Assembly: GCF_026008495.1 (NCBI RefSeq)
Contig: NZ_BQUN01000098.1
Location: 1 to 64,000 of the forward strand
Source of the DNA: Streptomyces sp. A012304
Lineage (GTDB): Bacteria; Actinomycetota; Actinomycetes; Streptomycetales; Streptomycetaceae
Direction: 5' to 3'
Length of the DNA: 64,000 bases
In this document: one piece after another, positions 50,111 to 59,042 of the stretch
How positions within the stretch are numbered: the first letter of the stretch is position 1
Layout: every line of letters begins with the position of its first letter
Translations under genes and position numbers: made by a program
The notes under the pieces: generated by a model
The model's input: only the letters and a program-made list of their open reading frames with translations
Database searches by the model: none
What the model was told of the DNA's origin: nothing

Positions 50111-51748
50111 ATGACAGCAAACCTGATGCAGCGTCAGCTGACCAGACGTCACATCCTCGGTATGGCCGCCCTCCAGACGGCGGCCGCCTACGGTTTCACC
50201 CGCGTCGGACTCGGCTCCGCCCACGCCGCCGAACCCGACGCGGTCGACTCCGCCCCCGCCGTCGTCGTCGGCTCCGGATACGGCGGTGCCGTCGCCGCCC
50301 TCCGCCTCGGCCAGGCCGGCATCCGCACCCTCGTCCTGGAGATGGGCGGGCTGTGGAACACACCCGGCCCCGACGGCAAGGTCTTCTGCTCCACCAACGC
50401 CCCCGACCACCGCTCCATGTGGTTCCGCACCCGCACCGAGGCGCCCCTGGCCACCTTCCTCTGGCTGGACGTCGTCAACAGGGACATCGGCCTCCACCCC
50501 GGAGTCCTGGACCGCGTGCACTTCGCCGACATGTCCGTGTACGTCGGGCGCGGGGTGGGCGGCGGCTCACTGGTCAACGGCGGCATGGCGGTCACCCCGC
50601 CGGCCTCCTACTTCGCCGAGCAGTTCCCGACCGTGGACGTCACCGAGATGTACCGGACCTACTTCCCGCGCGCCCGTTCGATGCTCGGCGTCAACAACGT
50701 CGACCCGGCCTGGTTCGAGTCGACGGACTGGTACCGCTTCACCCGGGTCTCCCGCGCGCACGCCCAGAAGGCCGGCCTGCGGACCACCTTCGTGCCCAAC
50801 GTCTACGACTTCGGGTACATGCGGCGCGAGGAGGCCGGCACGGCGACGAAGTCCGCGCTCGCCGGCGAGGTCATCTACGGCAACAACCACGGCAAGCGCA
50901 GCCTCGACAAGACCTACCTCGCCGCCGCGCTCGGCACCGGCAACGTCACCATCCACACCCTGGAGAAGGTGCGCGCGATCAGCCGCGCCCCCGACGGCAC
51001 GTACGTCCTGACCGCCGACCGCATCGACACCACCGGCAAGGTCGTCGGGACCAAGCAGTACGGCTGCACGTATCTGTTCCTCGGCGGCGGCAGCCTCGGC
51101 ACCAGCGAACTCCTCGTCCGCGCCCGGGAGACGGGCACCCTGCCCGCCCTGGACGCGAGCGTCGGGGCCGGCTGGGGGACCAACGGCAATGTGATGCTCG
51201 GGCGGGCCAACCACCTGTGGGACACCGTGGGCGCCCACCAGTCGACCATGCCGGTCATGGGCATCGACGACTGGGCCAACACCGCCAACCCGGTCTTCGC
51301 GGAGATCGCCCCGCTGCCGACGGGACTGGAGCACTGGGTCAGCCTCTACCTCGCGATCACCAAGAACCCGCAGCGGGCGTCCTTCACCTACGACAGCGCC
51401 ACCGGCGGGGTGCGGCTCGGCTGGACGGCCGCGCAGAGCGCCGTCTCCGTCGCCATGGCGAAGAAGCTGTTCGACCGGATCAACGCGGCGAACGCGACGA
51501 TCTACCGGTACGACCTGTTCGGCTCCTCCAGCAAGGTCTTCGCCGACGACTTCACGTACCACCCGCTCGGCGGCTGTGTGCTGGGCAGGGCGACCGACGA
51601 CTACGGCCGGGTGAAGGGCTGCCCACGGCTCTACGTCGTCGACGGCTCGCTGGTGCCCGGGTCGATCGGCGTGAACCCGTTCGTCACCATCACCGCGCTC
51701 GCCGAACGCACGATGGCGCGGGTCCTCGCCGAGGACACCGCGCCATGA
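50111..51748 (+). CDS. choA: Cholesterol oxidase (GMC family)
   Basis: 545 residues, secreted FAD enzyme oxidising and isomerising 3-beta-hydroxysterols. Tat-type signal RRHILGM, then FAD motif VVGSGYGGAVAALRLGQAG and GRGVGGGSLVNGGMAVTP. The three active-site residues of Streptomyces/Brevibacterium cholesterol oxidases (E361, H447, N485) map to E398, H484 and N522, each shifted by 37. ATG 50111. Alone, without a cytochrome P450 partner next to it, and inserted between pimB and fadD15 relative to mycobacteria. Substrate in nature may be other sterols or sterol-like lipids. Confidence 0.95.
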   Translation: MTANLMQRQLTRRHILGMAALQTAAAYGFTRVGLGSAHAAEPDAVDSAPAVVVGSGYGGAVAALRLGQAGIRTLVLEMGGLWNTPGPDGKVFCSTNAPDHRSMWFRTRTEAPLATFLWLDVVNRDIGLHPGVLDRVHFADMSVYVGRGVGGGSLVNGGMAVTPPASYFAEQFPTVDVTEMYRTYFPRARSMLGVNNVDPAWFESTDWYRFTRVSRAHAQKAGLRTTFVPNVYDFGYMRREEAGTATKSALAGEVIYGNNHGKRSLDKTYLAAALGTGNVTIHTLEKVRAISRAPDGTYVLTADRIDTTGKVVGTKQYGCTYLFLGGGSLGTSELLVRARETGTLPALDASVGAGWGTNGNVMLGRANHLWDTVGAHQSTMPVMGIDDWANTANPVFAEIAPLPTGLEHWVSLYLAITKNPQRASFTYDSATGGVRLGWTAAQSAVSVAMAKKLFDRINAANATIYRYDLFGSSSKVFADDFTYHPLGGCVLGRATDDYGRVKGCPRLYVVDGSLVPGSIGVNPFVTITALAERTMARVLAEDTAP

Positions 51749-51761
51749 GCCGACTCGGGCA

Positions 51762-53558
51762 CTACTTCCCGTAGATCGCCTCGATCTCCGTCGCGTAGTC
51801 CTTCGCCACCACGTTGCGCTTGAGCTTCAGCGACGGGGTGAGATGGCCCGAGTCCTCCGTGAACTGGGAGGACAGAATGCGGAACTTCCGCACCGATTCC
51901 GCCTTCGACACCGCGGCGTTGCCGTCGTCGATCGCCGACTGGATCGCGGCCAGCAGGTCCGCGTCCTCACGCAGCGACGCCGCGGTGGAGCCCGCCGGCT
52001 TGCCGTGCTCGGCGGCCCAACGGGCCAGGAACTCCTCGTCGATGGTGACCAGCGCGCCCACGAACGGCCGCCCGTCGCCCACCACCATGCACTCCGCGAC
52101 CAGCGCGTGCGCCCGGATACGGTCCTCGATCACGGCCGGGGCGACGTTCTTGCCGCCCGCGGTGACGATGATCTCCTTCTTGCGGCCCGTGATGCTGAGG
52201 TAGCCGTCCTCGTCGAGGGTGCCGATGTCACCGGTGTGGAACCAGCCGTCGGCCAGCGCCTCCGCCGTCGCGCCCGGGTTGTTCCAGTACTCCTTGAACA
52301 GGTGCTCGCCGTGCAGCAGCACCTCGCCGTCGTCCGCGATGCGCACCACCGAGCCCGGCAGCGGCTGACCGACCGTGCCGATCTTCTGCCGGTCCCAGGG
52401 GTTGAACGCGGTGGCGGCACAGGACTCCGTCAGGCCGTAGCCCTCCAGCACGGTGAAGCCGATGCCGCGGAAGAAGTGGCCCAGCCGCTCGCCCAGCGGG
52501 GCACCGCCGGAGATCGCGTACTCGCCGCGCCCGCCGAGCACCGCGCGCAGCTTGCTGTAGACCAGCCTGTCGAAGACCTTGTGCTTGATCTTCAGCCCGA
52601 TCGACGGGCCCGACGGGGTGTCCAGCGCCCTGCTGTACGCGATCGCGGTGTCCGCCGCCTTGTCGAAGATCGCGCCCTTGCCGTCGGCCTGCGCCTTGGC
52701 GCGCGCCGAGTTGTAGACCTTCTCGAAGACGCGCGGCACGCCCAGGATCAGCGTCGGCCGGAAGGCCGCCAGCTCGTCGGTGAGGTTCTTGATGTCCGGG
52801 ACCGTGCCCAGCTTGATCGGCGCCATCATCGGGGCGATCTGCACCAGCCGGCCGAAGACGTGCGCGAGGGGCAGGAAGAGCAGCACGCTGCACTCGCCGG
52901 TGCGGAACAGCGGCCGCAGCCGCTCCACCACGTTCCCGCACTCGGCGAAGAAGCTGCGATGGGTGAGGACGCAGCCCTTGGGCCGGCCGGTCGTGCCGGA
53001 GGTGTAGACGATGGTCGCCGGGTCGTCGGCCTTGGCGAGCGAGCCGCGCTCCTCGACCGTCTGGTCGGAGACGTCCTGGCCGAGCCGCCCGAGCTCCTCG
53101 ACGCCACCGCCCTCGATCTGCCACACGTGCTTGAGGGCCGGCAGGGTGTCGCGCACCGACTCGACGGCGGCGGCGTGGCTCTCCAGCTCCACCACGACGG
53201 CGGTCGCGCCCGAGTCGGAGAGGATCCACTGCACCTGCTCCGGCGAACTGGTCTCGTACACCGGCACGGTGACACCGCCCGCGCACCAGATCGCGAAGTC
53301 CAGCAGCGTCCACTCGTAACGGGTGCGCGACATCAGGCCCACCCGGTCACCGGGCTGCACACCGGAGGCGATGAGGCCCTTGGCGGCGGAGCGCACCTCG
53401 GCGAGGAAGGCGGTGGCGGTGACGTCCTGCCAGGCGCCGCCCACCTTGCGGGCGATGACGGCGACGTCAGGGTGCTGCGCGGCGTTTCTGCGGACGATGT
53501 CGGTCAGATTGCCGTCCGCGGGGACCTCGTACAAAGCCGGAAGGCTGAACTCGCGCAA
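51762..53558 (-). CDS. Long-chain acyl-CoA synthetase, FadD15-like
   Basis: 598 residues, ANL superfamily. AMP-binding P-loop YTSGTTGRPKGCVLTHRSF, GYGLTESCAATAFNP, and GWFHTGDIGTLDEDGYLSITGRKKEIIVTAGGKNVAPAVIEDRI (split here) near the hinge, plus the C-terminal Lys region KLKRNVVAKDY. Activates fatty acids to acyl-CoA. TTG start at 53558 with AGGAG about 9 nt upstream. The divergent gap holds a GACTGACTGG-type inverted sequence that could bind a TetR-type regulator. Confidence 0.95.
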   Translation of the reverse strand: MREFSLPALYEVPADGNLTDIVRRNAAQHPDVAVIARKVGGAWQDVTATAFLAEVRSAAKGLIASGVQPGDRVGLMSRTRYEWTLLDFAIWCAGGVTVPVYETSSPEQVQWILSDSGATAVVVELESHAAAVESVRDTLPALKHVWQIEGGGVEELGRLGQDVSDQTVEERGSLAKADDPATIVYTSGTTGRPKGCVLTHRSFFAECGNVVERLRPLFRTGECSVLLFLPLAHVFGRLVQIAPMMAPIKLGTVPDIKNLTDELAAFRPTLILGVPRVFEKVYNSARAKAQADGKGAIFDKAADTAIAYSRALDTPSGPSIGLKIKHKVFDRLVYSKLRAVLGGRGEYAISGGAPLGERLGHFFRGIGFTVLEGYGLTESCAATAFNPWDRQKIGTVGQPLPGSVVRIADDGEVLLHGEHLFKEYWNNPGATAEALADGWFHTGDIGTLDEDGYLSITGRKKEIIVTAGGKNVAPAVIEDRIRAHALVAECMVVGDGRPFVGALVTIDEEFLARWAAEHGKPAGSTAASLREDADLLAAIQSAIDDGNAAVSKAESVRKFRILSSQFTEDSGHLTPSLKLKRNVVAKDYATEIEAIYGK

Positions 53559-53779
53559 GACTGCTGCTCCTCATAGGGCGCCGGCGCCACGACGTTGTGT
53601 GATGCGACGGTGCGGTCCAAGGGTCGGGCGGGCACTCAGGCCTTCGGTGGTTGAAATCCTGAGCACGACTGGACTGCCCGGACGTTACCCGCCGGTATGG
53701 CTTCTTCGACAGGGGGTCCCGGCGAGATGTTCGCTGCGTCACACAGATTGGTGTTTCCTCGCGCACAGTAGTCCACCCC

Positions 53780-53807
53780 TTGACTGACTGGCCAGTAACC
53801 GTAAGGA
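53780..53807 (+). promoter_or_regulatory. Candidate promoter and FadR/TetR-like operator
   Basis: TTGACT (53780-53785), 16-nt spacer, TAAGGA (53802-53807). ACTGGCCAGT (53787-53796) is a perfect 10-bp palindrome inside the spacer. The 296-nt gap separates fadD15 from the divergent phosphoesterase gene. Confidence 0.45.
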
Positions 53808-53854
53808 CCGCCGCCACTGTTCACCTCTGCCGCACAGGCCTACCCTTGATCGCC

Positions 53855-54652
53855 ATGGCATCCACACCGCCCGGAAATAGCAGGACACGCGTCCACGTGG
53901 TCAGCGACGTACACGGCAACGCCCGGGACCTCGCCCGGGCCGGAGAGGGTGCGGACGCCCTCATCTGCCTCGGCGACCTCGTTCTGTTCCTGGACTACGC
54001 CGACCACTCCCGCGGCATCTTCCCCGACCTCTTCGGCGTGGAGAACGCGGACCGGATCGTGGCACTGCGCACCGCCCGCCGCTTCGAGGAGGCGAGCGAG
54101 TTCGGCAGGCGGCTGTGGGCGGGCGTCGCCGAGGACCGCGCCGCGGTGATCGAGAAGGCGGTGCGCAAACAGTACGCCGAACTGTTCGCGGCCTTCCCGA
54201 CCCCTACGTACGCCACCTACGGCAACGTCGACATGCCCGCCCTGTGGCCGGAGTACGCCGGCGTCGGCACCACCGTCCTCGACGGCGAGCGGGTGGAGAT
54301 CGGCGGCCGGGTCTTCGGCTTCGTCGGCGGCGGACTGCGCACCCCGATGCGGACGCCGTACGAGATCGGCGACGAGGAGTACGCGGCGAAGATCGAGGCG
54401 GTCGGCGAGGTGGACGTGCTGTGCACACACATCCCGCCGGAGGTTCCGGAGCTGGTCTACGACACCGTCGCGCGCCGCTTCGAACGGGGCAGCCGGGCAC
54501 TGCTGGACGCGATCCGGCGCACCCGGCCCCGGTACGCGCTGTTCGGACACGTCCACCAGCCGCTGGCCCGCCGGATGCGGATCGGGGCGACCGAGTGCGT
54601 GAACGTCGGACACTTCGCGGGCAGCGGGAAGCCATGGGCGCTGGAGTGGTGA
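53855..54652 (+). CDS. Calcineurin-like metallophosphoesterase
   Basis: 265 residues. Metal motifs in order: SDVHGNARD, GDLV, GNVD, THIPPE and GHVHQP, the five blocks of the metallophosphoesterase fold. Substrate unknown. ATG 53855 has no ribosome site and TACCCT lies 8 nt upstream, so it is probably leaderless. It follows the divergent fadD15. Confidence 0.9.
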   Translation: MASTPPGNSRTRVHVVSDVHGNARDLARAGEGADALICLGDLVLFLDYADHSRGIFPDLFGVENADRIVALRTARRFEEASEFGRRLWAGVAEDRAAVIEKAVRKQYAELFAAFPTPTYATYGNVDMPALWPEYAGVGTTVLDGERVEIGGRVFGFVGGGLRTPMRTPYEIGDEEYAAKIEAVGEVDVLCTHIPPEVPELVYDTVARRFERGSRALLDAIRRTRPRYALFGHVHQPLARRMRIGATECVNVGHFAGSGKPWALEW

Positions 54653-54777
54653 GGGCACGCCCCGACGCGGGTGAAGGCGGCCGGTCGGCCGCGCGGTAGC
54701 CTTCACGCTGCACACACGTGCGCACGCAGCGCACGGTGACCTCTCTCTACCGGCCCGCATCTGGAGGAGCCACGGCG

Positions 54778-55218
54778 ATGGCGGAATACACCAGCTCGAG
54801 CATCACGATCGAGGCGGCACCGGCCGACGTCATGGCGGTCATCGCCGACTTCGCCCGCTACCCGGACTGGACCGGTGAGGTGAAGGAGGCGGAGGTCCTC
54901 GCGACCGACGCGGCGGGCCGCGCCGAGCAGGTCCGGCTGGTCATGGACGCGGGCGCGATCAAGGACGACCAGACGCTGGCGTACACCTGGACCGGTGAGC
55001 ACGAGGTCTCCTGGACGCTGGTGAAGTCCCAGATGCTGCGCTCCCTGGACGGCTCCTACCTCCTCAAGCCGGCCGCGGGCGGCGGCACCGAGGTCACCTA
55101 CCAGCTGACCGTCGACGTCAAGATCCCCATGCTGGGCATGATCAAGCGCAAGGCGGAGAAGGTCATCATCGACCGCGCGCTGGCGGGCCTGAAGAAGCGG
55201 GTGGAGTCGGGCAAGTAA
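54778..55218 (+). CDS. SRPBCC (START-like) lipid-binding protein
   Basis: 146 residues, MAEYTSSSITIEAAPADVMAVIADFARYPDWTGEVKEAEVL, the Polyketide_cyc/START pocket. Same size as Rv2185c, which has the same position before the ArsA-like ATPase. Binds a hydrophobic ligand; reaction unknown. GGAGGA about 8 nt before ATG 54778. Confidence 0.9.
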   Translation: MAEYTSSSITIEAAPADVMAVIADFARYPDWTGEVKEAEVLATDAAGRAEQVRLVMDAGAIKDDQTLAYTWTGEHEVSWTLVKSQMLRSLDGSYLLKPAAGGGTEVTYQLTVDVKIPMLGMIKRKAEKVIIDRALAGLKKRVESGK

Positions 55219-55403
55219 GGGGTCACCGGGGTTCGCCGGGCCGCGGGCACGCGGGCCGCCCGGCCGCGGCAGCACGGGTGGGCGCTGGAGGTACCCCCGG
55301 GGATGCACCCCGCCGGCGCCGGGCCGCGCGACGCACCCCCGGCGCCGGCCCGCGGTCACCGCGGGACGGACGGCCACGGCCGCGTCCGTTACCGTTCACC
55401 CTC

Positions 55404-56576
55404 ATGCGCACCCTCCTGATCACCGGCCCCGGCGGCAGCGGCCGTACGACCGTCGCCGCGGCGACCGCCCTCCGCGAGGCCGCCGGAGGCACCCGCACGC
55501 TCGTGCTCAGTGCCGACCGCACCGACACCCTCGGCGCGGCGCTCGGCGTCCGCACGGGCGCGCGGCCCGTGCGGATCACCCCCGCCCTCACCGCCTGGCG
55601 CCCCGACGCGGGCGCCGGCTTCCGGGACGACCTCGCCGGCTTCCAGGACCGCGCCTCCACCGTCCTCGACCTGCTCGGCGCCTCCCGGCTCGACCCCGAG
55701 GAGGTCACCCCCCTCCCCGGCGCCGAGGAACTCACCCTGCTGCGCGCCCTGCGCGACGCCGCCCTCAGCGACGCCCACGACCTCCTCGTCGTCGACCTGC
55801 CCCCCACCGCGCAGGCCCTCGCCCTCCTCTCCCTCCCCGAGGGGCTCCGCCGCTACCTGCGCCGACTGCTCCCCCCGGAACGGCAGGCCGCCCGCGCGCT
55901 GCGCCCCGTCCTCGGCCGACTGGCCGGCGTCCCGCTGCCCGCCGAGTGGCTGTACGACACGACCGCCCGCTGGGACGTGGAGCTGGCCGCCGTGGAGGCC
56001 GTCCTCGCCGACCCCGACACCGCCGTACGCCTGGTCGCCGAACCCGGACCGGCCGGCGCCGACGCCGTGCGCGACGCCCGCCTCGGCCTCGCCCTGCGCG
56101 GCCTGCCCATCGAGGCGCTCGTCGCCAACCGCGTCCTGCCCGAGGACCCCGAGGACACCGACGGCGGCGGCCCGCTCGCCTCGCTCGTCGCCCAGCAGCG
56201 GAAGTACCTGGGGGAGTGGGGACCGGCGCACACCCTCGCCCACCTCGGCCACGACCCCCGCGGCGAGGACGACCTCACCGCGCTCGCCGTCCCCGGCGTC
56301 AACCCGGCCACCGCCCCCGTCGAGTGGCCCGTGGCCGACCGGCTGGCGGACGACGGCGTGCTCGTGTGGCACCTTCCGCTGCCCGGCGCGATACGCGACG
56401 AACTCGACCTGATCCGGCGCGGTGACGAACTCGTCGTCACCGCCGGGGCGTTCCGCCGGATCGTCCCGCTGCCCTCCGCCCTGCGCCGCTGCACCGTCGA
56501 GGGCGCCGCCCTGCGCGACGGCGAGCTGCGCGTGCGGTTCGCGCCGGATCCCGCGCTGTGGCCGCGGACGCGGTGA
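55404..56576 (+). CDS. ArsA/GET3-like ATPase homologue with altered P-loop
   Basis: 390 residues. The P-loop reads GPGGSGRTT at residues 8-16, where ArsA/Get3 proteins have GKGGVGKTT: both the signature and the invariant lysine are lost (R14). The rest of the fold is kept, including LVVDLPPTAQALALLSLPEGL (the Switch II-like segment). Homologue of Rv2184c. May bind but not hydrolyse ATP, or partner the next protein. ATG 55404; TACCGT lies 8 nt upstream, so the message may be leaderless. Confidence 0.9.
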   Translation: MRTLLITGPGGSGRTTVAAATALREAAGGTRTLVLSADRTDTLGAALGVRTGARPVRITPALTAWRPDAGAGFRDDLAGFQDRASTVLDLLGASRLDPEEVTPLPGAEELTLLRALRDAALSDAHDLLVVDLPPTAQALALLSLPEGLRRYLRRLLPPERQAARALRPVLGRLAGVPLPAEWLYDTTARWDVELAAVEAVLADPDTAVRLVAEPGPAGADAVRDARLGLALRGLPIEALVANRVLPEDPEDTDGGGPLASLVAQQRKYLGEWGPAHTLAHLGHDPRGEDDLTALAVPGVNPATAPVEWPVADRLADDGVLVWHLPLPGAIRDELDLIRRGDELVVTAGAFRRIVPLPSALRRCTVEGAALRDGELRVRFAPDPALWPRTR

Positions 56577-56634
56577 CCGAACGCACCGCCGTTCGGGTAA
56601 CGTCGTAAGGACGAGACGTAGTCAGGAGTCCGTC

Positions 56635-57144
56635 ATGAGCGAAGAGCGACCCGCACCCGACGCCGCCGGGGAGGACGCCGTCGTCCAGGGACCGCGCGCC
56701 ACCGACGCCGACGCCTGGTCCACCGCCTGCGCCGAGGACCTCGAGGCCGAGAAGGCCCGCCGCCGCGACCGGCACGGCCCGCCGCCCGGCTCGGCCGCCG
56801 AGGAACTGCGCCGGCTCGTCGACACGGTCGCCGACAAGCTCTCCGGCCTTCAGTCCCCGCTGTTCGGCGCGGTCGCCGGGCCCGCCGCCCAGCAGGTGAT
56901 GCGCCAGGTGGTGCAGCAGGCCAGGGCCGCCGTCGAACCCGTCATCGAGCGCAACCCCGACGTCTTCGACCACCTGGCCGCCGCGGGCAACGAGCTGCTC
57001 GCCGCCTACCGCTCCGCCGTTCAGCAGCAGGAGCAGCGCTGGACGGCCCGGACCGACGATCTCCGCAAGGACCTCGACGACCGCGGCGACCGCCCCGACG
57101 GCGACGAGGGCACCGGCCCCGGCCAGCGCATCGACTTGGACTGA
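56635..57144 (+). CDS. Conserved actinobacterial protein (DUF5304-like)
   Basis: 169 residues. Acidic start MSEERPAPDAAGEDAV, a central helical region (SAAEELRRLVDTVADKLSGLQSPLF and AAQQVMRQVVQQARAAVEPVI) and an acidic C-terminus. No signal peptide or known catalytic motif. Follows the ArsA-like gene by 58 nt, as Rv2183c follows Rv2184c in mycobacteria, so a joint role with it is likely. AGGAG 5 nt before ATG. Confidence 0.85.
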   Translation: MSEERPAPDAAGEDAVVQGPRATDADAWSTACAEDLEAEKARRRDRHGPPPGSAAEELRRLVDTVADKLSGLQSPLFGAVAGPAAQQVMRQVVQQARAAVEPVIERNPDVFDHLAAAGNELLAAYRSAVQQQEQRWTARTDDLRKDLDDRGDRPDGDEGTGPGQRIDLD

Positions 57145-57199
57145 CGGTCCCCTCGGGTACGGTTGGCCGTAGCGGGGCTCGACCGAAACTGAGGGATTC

Positions 57200-58153
57200 A
57201 TGGGACTCACCATCGGCGTCGACATCGGCGGCACGAAGATCGCGGCCGGCGTGGTCGACGAGGAAGGCAACATCCTCTCGACCTTCAAGGTGCCGACCCC
57301 CACCACGCCCGAGGCCATCGTGGACGCCATCGCCTCGGCGGTTGAGGGTGCGCGCGCCGGACACGACATCGTCGGCGTGGGCATCGGCGCCGCCGGCTAT
57401 GTCAACCGGCAGCGCTCGACGGTCTACTTCGCGCCCAACATCGACTGGCGGCAGGAGCCGCTCAAGGAGAAGGTCGAAGCACGCGTCCACCTCCCGGTCG
57501 TCGTGGAGAACGACGCCAACGCGGCCGCGTGGGGCGAGTACAAGTTCGGCGCGGGCAAGGGCCACCGCAACGTCATCTGCATCACGCTCGGCACCGGCCT
57601 CGGCGGCGGCATCATCATCGGCAACAAGCTGCGTCGCGGCCACTTCGGGGTGGCCGCCGAGTTCGGCCACATCCGCATGGTCCCGGACGGCCTGCTCTGC
57701 GGCTGCGGCAGCCAGGGCTGCTGGGAGCAGTACGCCTCCGGCCGCGCCCTCGTCCGGTACGCCAAACAGCGCGCCAACGCCACCCCGGAGCGCGCCGAGA
57801 TCCTGCTGGGCCTCGGCGACGGCACCCCCGACGGCATCGAGGGCAAGCACATCTCCATGGCCGCCCGCCAGGGCGACCCGGTCGCCGTCGACTCCTACCG
57901 CGAGCTCGCCCGCTGGGCCGGGGCCGGCCTCGCCGACCTCGCCTCCCTCTTCGACCCGTCCGCCTTCATCGTCGGCGGCGGCCTCTCCGACGAGGGCGAC
58001 CTGGTCCTCGACCCGATCCGCAAGTCGTACAAGCGCTGGCTGGTCGGTGGCAACTGGCGCCCGGTCGCGGACGTGATCGCCGCGCAGCTCGGCAACAAGG
58101 CGGGCCTGGTGGGCGCGGCCGACCTGGCCCGCGAACCCGACCCGATCATGTGA
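57200..58153 (+). CDS. glkA: Glucokinase (ROK family)
   Basis: 317 residues, the exact length of S. coelicolor GlkA. ATP site DIGGTKIAAGVVD, ROK zinc/structural motif CGCGSQGCWEQYASG, catalytic Asp in VVENDANAAAWGEYKFG. Phosphorylates glucose and is central to carbon catabolite repression in Streptomyces. GAGGGA about 3 nt before ATG 57200. Followed by the dispersed repeat. Confidence 0.97.
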   Translation: MGLTIGVDIGGTKIAAGVVDEEGNILSTFKVPTPTTPEAIVDAIASAVEGARAGHDIVGVGIGAAGYVNRQRSTVYFAPNIDWRQEPLKEKVEARVHLPVVVENDANAAAWGEYKFGAGKGHRNVICITLGTGLGGGIIIGNKLRRGHFGVAAEFGHIRMVPDGLLCGCGSQGCWEQYASGRALVRYAKQRANATPERAEILLGLGDGTPDGIEGKHISMAARQGDPVAVDSYRELARWAGAGLADLASLFDPSAFIVGGGLSDEGDLVLDPIRKSYKRWLVGGNWRPVADVIAAQLGNKAGLVGAADLAREPDPIM

Positions 58154-58155
58154 TC

Positions 58156-58205
58156 GAAGGGGCGCGGGGGAGCGCGCGACAAGCCGCCCACAACCGGCAG
58201 TCGCG
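58156..58205. repeat. Dispersed GGGGCGCGGGG-type intergenic repeat, copy 3
   Basis: aaggggcgcgggggagcgcg followed by a C-rich arm, directly after the glkA stop. Same family as 2371-2421 and 28111-28160; here it could serve as glkA terminator. Confidence 0.6.
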
Positions 58206-58247
58206 TACAAACCTCGCGCCCCCTGTCAGGGGCGTACATTGACCCCC

Positions 58248-58994
58248 ATGACGCCGCTCCCCAACTCCCGCACCGAGCCCGACGGTTCGGCCGTCGTCCG
58301 CGTCCTGAGCTACAACATCCGCTCGATGCGCGACGACACCTCCGCCCTCGCCCGCGTCATCACCTCCTGCGCACCCGATCTGGTGCTCGTCCAGGAAGCC
58401 CCCCGTTTCTTCCGCTGGCGCAAGAAGCTCGCCCGACTCGCGGCCGCCTCCGGGCAGGTGATCCTCACCGGTGGGGGCACGGCCGCCGGTCCCGCCGTGC
58501 TCTGCTCGCTGCGGGCGACCGTCGAGCGTGCCGAGGACGTGCTGCTGCCCCTCACACCGGGGCTGCACCGCCGGGGGTTCGCCACCGCCGTCGTCCGCTT
58601 CGCCGGGGTCCGCCTCGGCGTCGTCAGCTGCCATCTGAGCCTGGACCGGGCCGAGCGGTACGAGCAGGGCGGCATGCTCCTCGACCGGCTCGCCGGGATG
58701 GGGGTCGACCACGCCGTGGCGGGCGGCGACATCAACGAGGGGCCGGCCGGACGCACCTTCGCCCGTCTGGCCGCCGCCCTCCAGGACTGCCGGGCGACCG
58801 CTCCCTGGGGCGCCGACCTCACCTTTCCGTCCTCCGGCCCGGACCGCCGGATCGACGCGATCTTCGCGACGAAGGGGGTGGAGGTCCTGGGCTGCGGAGT
58901 CCCGGCCGGGCAGCCCGGGATCACCCGGTCCGACCTCGGGGCGGCCACGGACCACCTGCCGGTACTGGCCGCCCTCAGAGTGCCCGTGGGGTAG
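58248..58994 (+). CDS. Endonuclease/exonuclease/phosphatase family protein
   Basis: 248 residues. EEP motifs in order: VLSYNIRSM, QEAPRFFRW, SCHLSLDRAE, GGDINEGPAG, DRRIDAIFAT and TDHLPVLAAL. Metal-dependent phosphodiesterase or phosphatase of unknown substrate. ATG 58248 lies 7 nt after TACATT, so it is likely leaderless; TTG 58239 is a possible alternative start. Confidence 0.9.
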   Translation: MTPLPNSRTEPDGSAVVRVLSYNIRSMRDDTSALARVITSCAPDLVLVQEAPRFFRWRKKLARLAAASGQVILTGGGTAAGPAVLCSLRATVERAEDVLLPLTPGLHRRGFATAVVRFAGVRLGVVSCHLSLDRAERYEQGGMLLDRLAGMGVDHAVAGGDINEGPAGRTFARLAAALQDCRATAPWGADLTFPSSGPDRRIDAIFATKGVEVLGCGVPAGQPGITRSDLGAATDHLPVLAALRVPVG

Positions 58995-59042
58995 GGCGCT
59001 GCGCGGAGGGCCCCCGTGCGGACGGCCCGGTGCGGGCCGCCG

